Assembly: GCF_021155765.1 (NCBI RefSeq)
Contig: NC_060114.1
Span: forward strand, 17,121,501-17,185,500
Length of the DNA stretch: 64,000 bases
Source: Diprion similis
Lineage: Eukaryota > Arthropoda > Insecta > Hymenoptera > Diprionidae
Direction: 5' to 3'
Shown: one piece after another, positions 61,615 through 64,000 of the stretch
Position numbering within the stretch: position 1 is the stretch's first letter
How the letters are laid out: each line of letters starts with the position of its first letter
Made by a program: the position numbers and the translations under genes
The notes under the pieces: model-generated
The model's database searches: none
Told to the model about the DNA's origin: nothing
The model's input: the letters and a program-made list of their open reading frames with translations, nothing else

Positions 61615-62309
61615 ATGCCGCGGTTCAGTTTTCTTAAAATATTATCCGATTTCGCAAGGAATCGGACACTTGGCATTCGTTTCTGTCACACTCTAAACGC
61701 GCTATTGAGTAACAACAGTGTCTTCAACAAAAATCGTTCCCCAACCAACGAGGACACGGTTACGATAAAAGAACATGTAAATTATCCAGAAGAGGACGGA
61801 AAAAAGCCAATCGACCATCAAGGTACGTACAATAACATGCAAAGAGAGAAAAAACTAATTGTAAGCCAAATTTCTACGTTCAGTGCATTAAAAACACTAT
61901 TTTCCAGGAACCAATCTTTAAAAATTAATTCTGGAAAAAACCTTGGAACGTCTGTTAATAGTTAAGAAAATGATTAATGATAAAATACGGTAGACAACAG
62001 TATCTTTACGTATAGGGGAGAAGAGGGAAAAATGGCAGGAATAACAGACTAATTTCAACAGCTCCATTTTTTTTTTCATGTTTGGCCTAAAATACATTTC
62101 AAGCGTTATTGACATGTTTTGAAATCCCATTCGATTGTACAGGGGGGCCATTTTGGTCACTAGGGTCTATTTTGCCCGCTTCTTCCCTACACCAAGTAAC
62201 GTTTGAAAGATTCAATGACCTTGTCTACGTCACGGATGTCAGACGAATACGAGGCCTAGACAGTGACGCTCAGCCCTTGGATGTACTCATTACCGTCAAG
62301 GTAACGTAA
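61615..62309 (+). CDS. candidate two-exon small gene, possibly mitochondrial
   Basis: An ATG at 61615 opens a frame to a consensus donor (CAAG|GTACGT, exon end 61822). An acceptor at 62142 opens a second exon from 62143 that joins in the correct phase and reads to a TAA ending at 62309, giving about 124 residues. A further donor (AAG|GTAACG) at 62300 would allow it to continue instead. The first 30 residues are basic and hydrophobic with no acidic residue after Asp12, like a mitochondrial presequence. The second exon has a protein-like composition (FNDLVYVTDVRRIRG). I do not recognise the family. It could be chance, since two compatible splice sites and a 160-base open frame are not rare. Confidence 0.35.
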
Positions 62310-62930
62310 TTTTTAACAATTGTGGACGTCGTTTACAATATGTTGCGTAATGTTTCGTTACCTCGTCAATGTCTGAAATAATGTGTGAGATTTAGAATGT
62401 TTTTATATTGTTGTTTTGTTGGAATGGAAGTTTCGCAACCGTTGGTGTAGAGTACATCCAATCGTTGATGTGAAATGAGGTGCGTTACAATGATTAGAAA
62501 AAGAATTTCAATAACATGATACAGTCCGTCTATTCGGTTTGGCCGACCCTGCGTCGAGGAAAATGACGTCATATTAAAAATAAATTTTCATCTAAAAACG
62601 TGGTATTCGCTAGAAATTATTGGAGTCGATGCAAGAGTCGAATTGAACAGTTTTCATCACGATGTTCAAAGTACCCAATAGCCCTTGCGATAAGGCCGTG
62701 CGCCCAGAAAACAATTGACTATCACATAATCTTATAATTGTAAAAAAAAAAATTAAGAATGGTTTTAATAATAGAATCGGTATTTCCACTCTACAAGTAT
62801 CGTAAAAAGTTCCTGCATTCGAAGAAAAATTGCTACGTGAAAAACAAACGGCGAACGAATGATGAATAGGTAGAAACGAACTGGGTGAATGGATGCCGAT
62901 ATTGTCTTATAGACGATTGAAGTATCGGGC
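62310..62930. other. spacer with nothing recognised
   Basis: AT-rich DNA without credible open frames, arrays or inverted repeats that I could see. Confidence 0.5.
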
Positions 62931-63480
62931 ATGACGGAGAATGAGATAGAGAGAGAGAGGGAGAAAAATAGAAAAAGAGAGAGAGATTGTCTCGTAATTG
63001 GCAGTCTGCACTGCCACCGCTCTCGAAGAGGGACAGAGAGATGGAAAGTTCGCGAGAGGGACTGAGAGCAGTGTCAGCGGACATATATGGTCGGCCCGAT
63101 GCCAGAGGCTCTCGAATTACAAGCCGGCGCGGCGCAGCTGGTATCGCAGCTTAGGTCTGCGCCTGCCGTCGCTCCTTCAATCCTCTTTCCCGATGCGCGG
63201 AGCCAGCAGCACCAGCACCAGGACCAGCACCAGCAGCAGCAGCGGATCCGGAGCCGAGGAAGCGGAGGCATCGCCGTGTTGCGCGGCGCCCACCGCCGAC
63301 GTCGACGCCGACGCCCGCTACCAAAAATACCCCGCGTCTGAACAACAAGTGGAAAACGCTCTGGGCAATCCATCCATCCATCCATCCATCCCCGTCCTCA
63401 CCTCTTGCAATCCCACCTCATACCCACCCACAATTTTCCTCGTTTCAATATCATCGAGTATCCCCCTCCACCACACACGC
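62931..63480 (+). promoter_or_regulatory. GC-rich segment with GA, CAG/CCAG and TCCA repeats, possible first exon of the next gene
   Basis: A GA-rich stretch (62945-62987) is followed by about 400 bases of GC-rich, CpG-containing DNA with AGCACCAG units (63206-63240), GACGCCGAC units (63298-63313) and a TCCA array (63370-63391). An ATG at 63087 opens an 84-residue frame rich in Gln, His and Arg. The composition resembles the TDG promoter region, so it may mark the promoter or first exon of a gene beyond the window. No splice partner is visible. Confidence 0.3.
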
Positions 63481-63491
63481 ATATTCGTCTG

Positions 63492-63865
63492 CAGGGTGGC
63501 CACACACCTGAAAAACCTGGAAATATCTGGGACTTTAAAATGGGTCATGGAAAACTGGGGATTGTTAGGGAATTTTTATTTTAGTCATGGAAAACAGTGA
63601 AAATATTTGTTTTTTTATATAGGAAATTAGAAATGATTTTTTGAGGTGACAAATTGGGTTAACGCTGACTTTTGTACATTATGTTTTTTTTCAATCCGAA
63701 TGGAATTTGTACCGAATATATAGAATTAGTATGCTAAGCGATTATTTAGGTTTTAGTAATTTACTAGGACTGGGAAAATGTTGTTAGGGGAAACTTGGTC
63801 TTAGGTACTAGAAAACCTGGAAATGTCATGAGATTATTGTCTCAAAAAATTTTTGCCAGCCTCAG
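63492..63865. mobile_element. non-autonomous DNA-transposon-like element (about 370 bp)
   Basis: The left end begins CAGGGTGGCCACA and the right end, read on the other strand, begins CTGAGGCTGGCA, an imperfect terminal inverted repeat. The interior has repeated AAAACCTGGAAAT and GTCATGGAAAAC-type motifs (63511-63525, 63544-63556, 63583-63596, 63810-63829). There is no coding capacity. I could not see a target-site duplication, so the boundaries and superfamily are uncertain. Confidence 0.4.
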
Positions 63866-64000
63866 TGTCTTTATCGTGTGTTCTGCTAATAAATAATTTA
63901 TAGTCTGCTGCTAATCAATACAGTCTTAATCAGTGCATCGAGACCGATATTTTTAGCATGGTATTAGGAAGTTCAAATTAGCCAGGAATCATTGCCTATT

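Overview
This is nuclear genomic DNA from an insect, most likely a hymenopteran. The genes have small introns with GT/AG junctions, the intergenic DNA is AT-rich and full of microsatellites, an interstitial run of the insect telomere unit (TTAGG, here as CCTAA) lies near 2.28 kb, and there is an intact de novo DNA methyltransferase DNMT3, which Diptera and Lepidoptera lack and many Hymenoptera keep. I cannot name the species. No tRNA, rRNA, CRISPR array or intact autonomous transposon was recognised.

Layout. 1-2.5 kb: non-coding DNA with several diverged foldback (MITE-like) repeats. 2.5-5.5 kb (+): HDHD5/CECR5, a mitochondrial HAD-family protein. 5.5-10.1 kb: AT-rich spacer. 10.1-12.3 kb (-): ariadne-2, an RBR E3 ubiquitin ligase. 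14.2-14.8 kb (+): an intronless gene with helix-turn-helix domains, probably a domesticated transposon protein. 16.2-19.5 kb (+): NOL9, the pre-rRNA polynucleotide 5'-kinase. 19.95-25.5 kb (-): DNMT3, convergent with NOL9 and with two PWWP domains. 28-31.6 kb: GC-rich promoter and leader region. 31.6-51.0 kb (+): thymine DNA glycosylase (TDG/Thd1) in nine coding exons, with an 11 kb first intron that holds a long inverted repeat. 51-58.8 kb: microsatellite-rich spacer with a foldback element. 58.8-60.5 kb (+): PSMD6/Rpn7, a proteasome lid subunit. 61.6-64 kb: a possible two-exon small gene, a GC-rich CAG-type segment and a non-autonomous transposon-like element.

How the genes relate. DNMT3 (writes 5-methylcytosine) and TDG (excises T from G:T mismatches, and in vertebrates oxidised 5-methylcytosine) lie next to each other, head to head, with about 6.2 kb between start codons. 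The other genes (ubiquitin ligase, proteasome subunit, ribosome biogenesis kinase, HAD protein) are ordinary housekeeping neighbours. All exon models were built by hand from splice sites, reading phase and family conservation. They close into full-length reading frames, except for one unresolved junction at the last DNMT3 exon.
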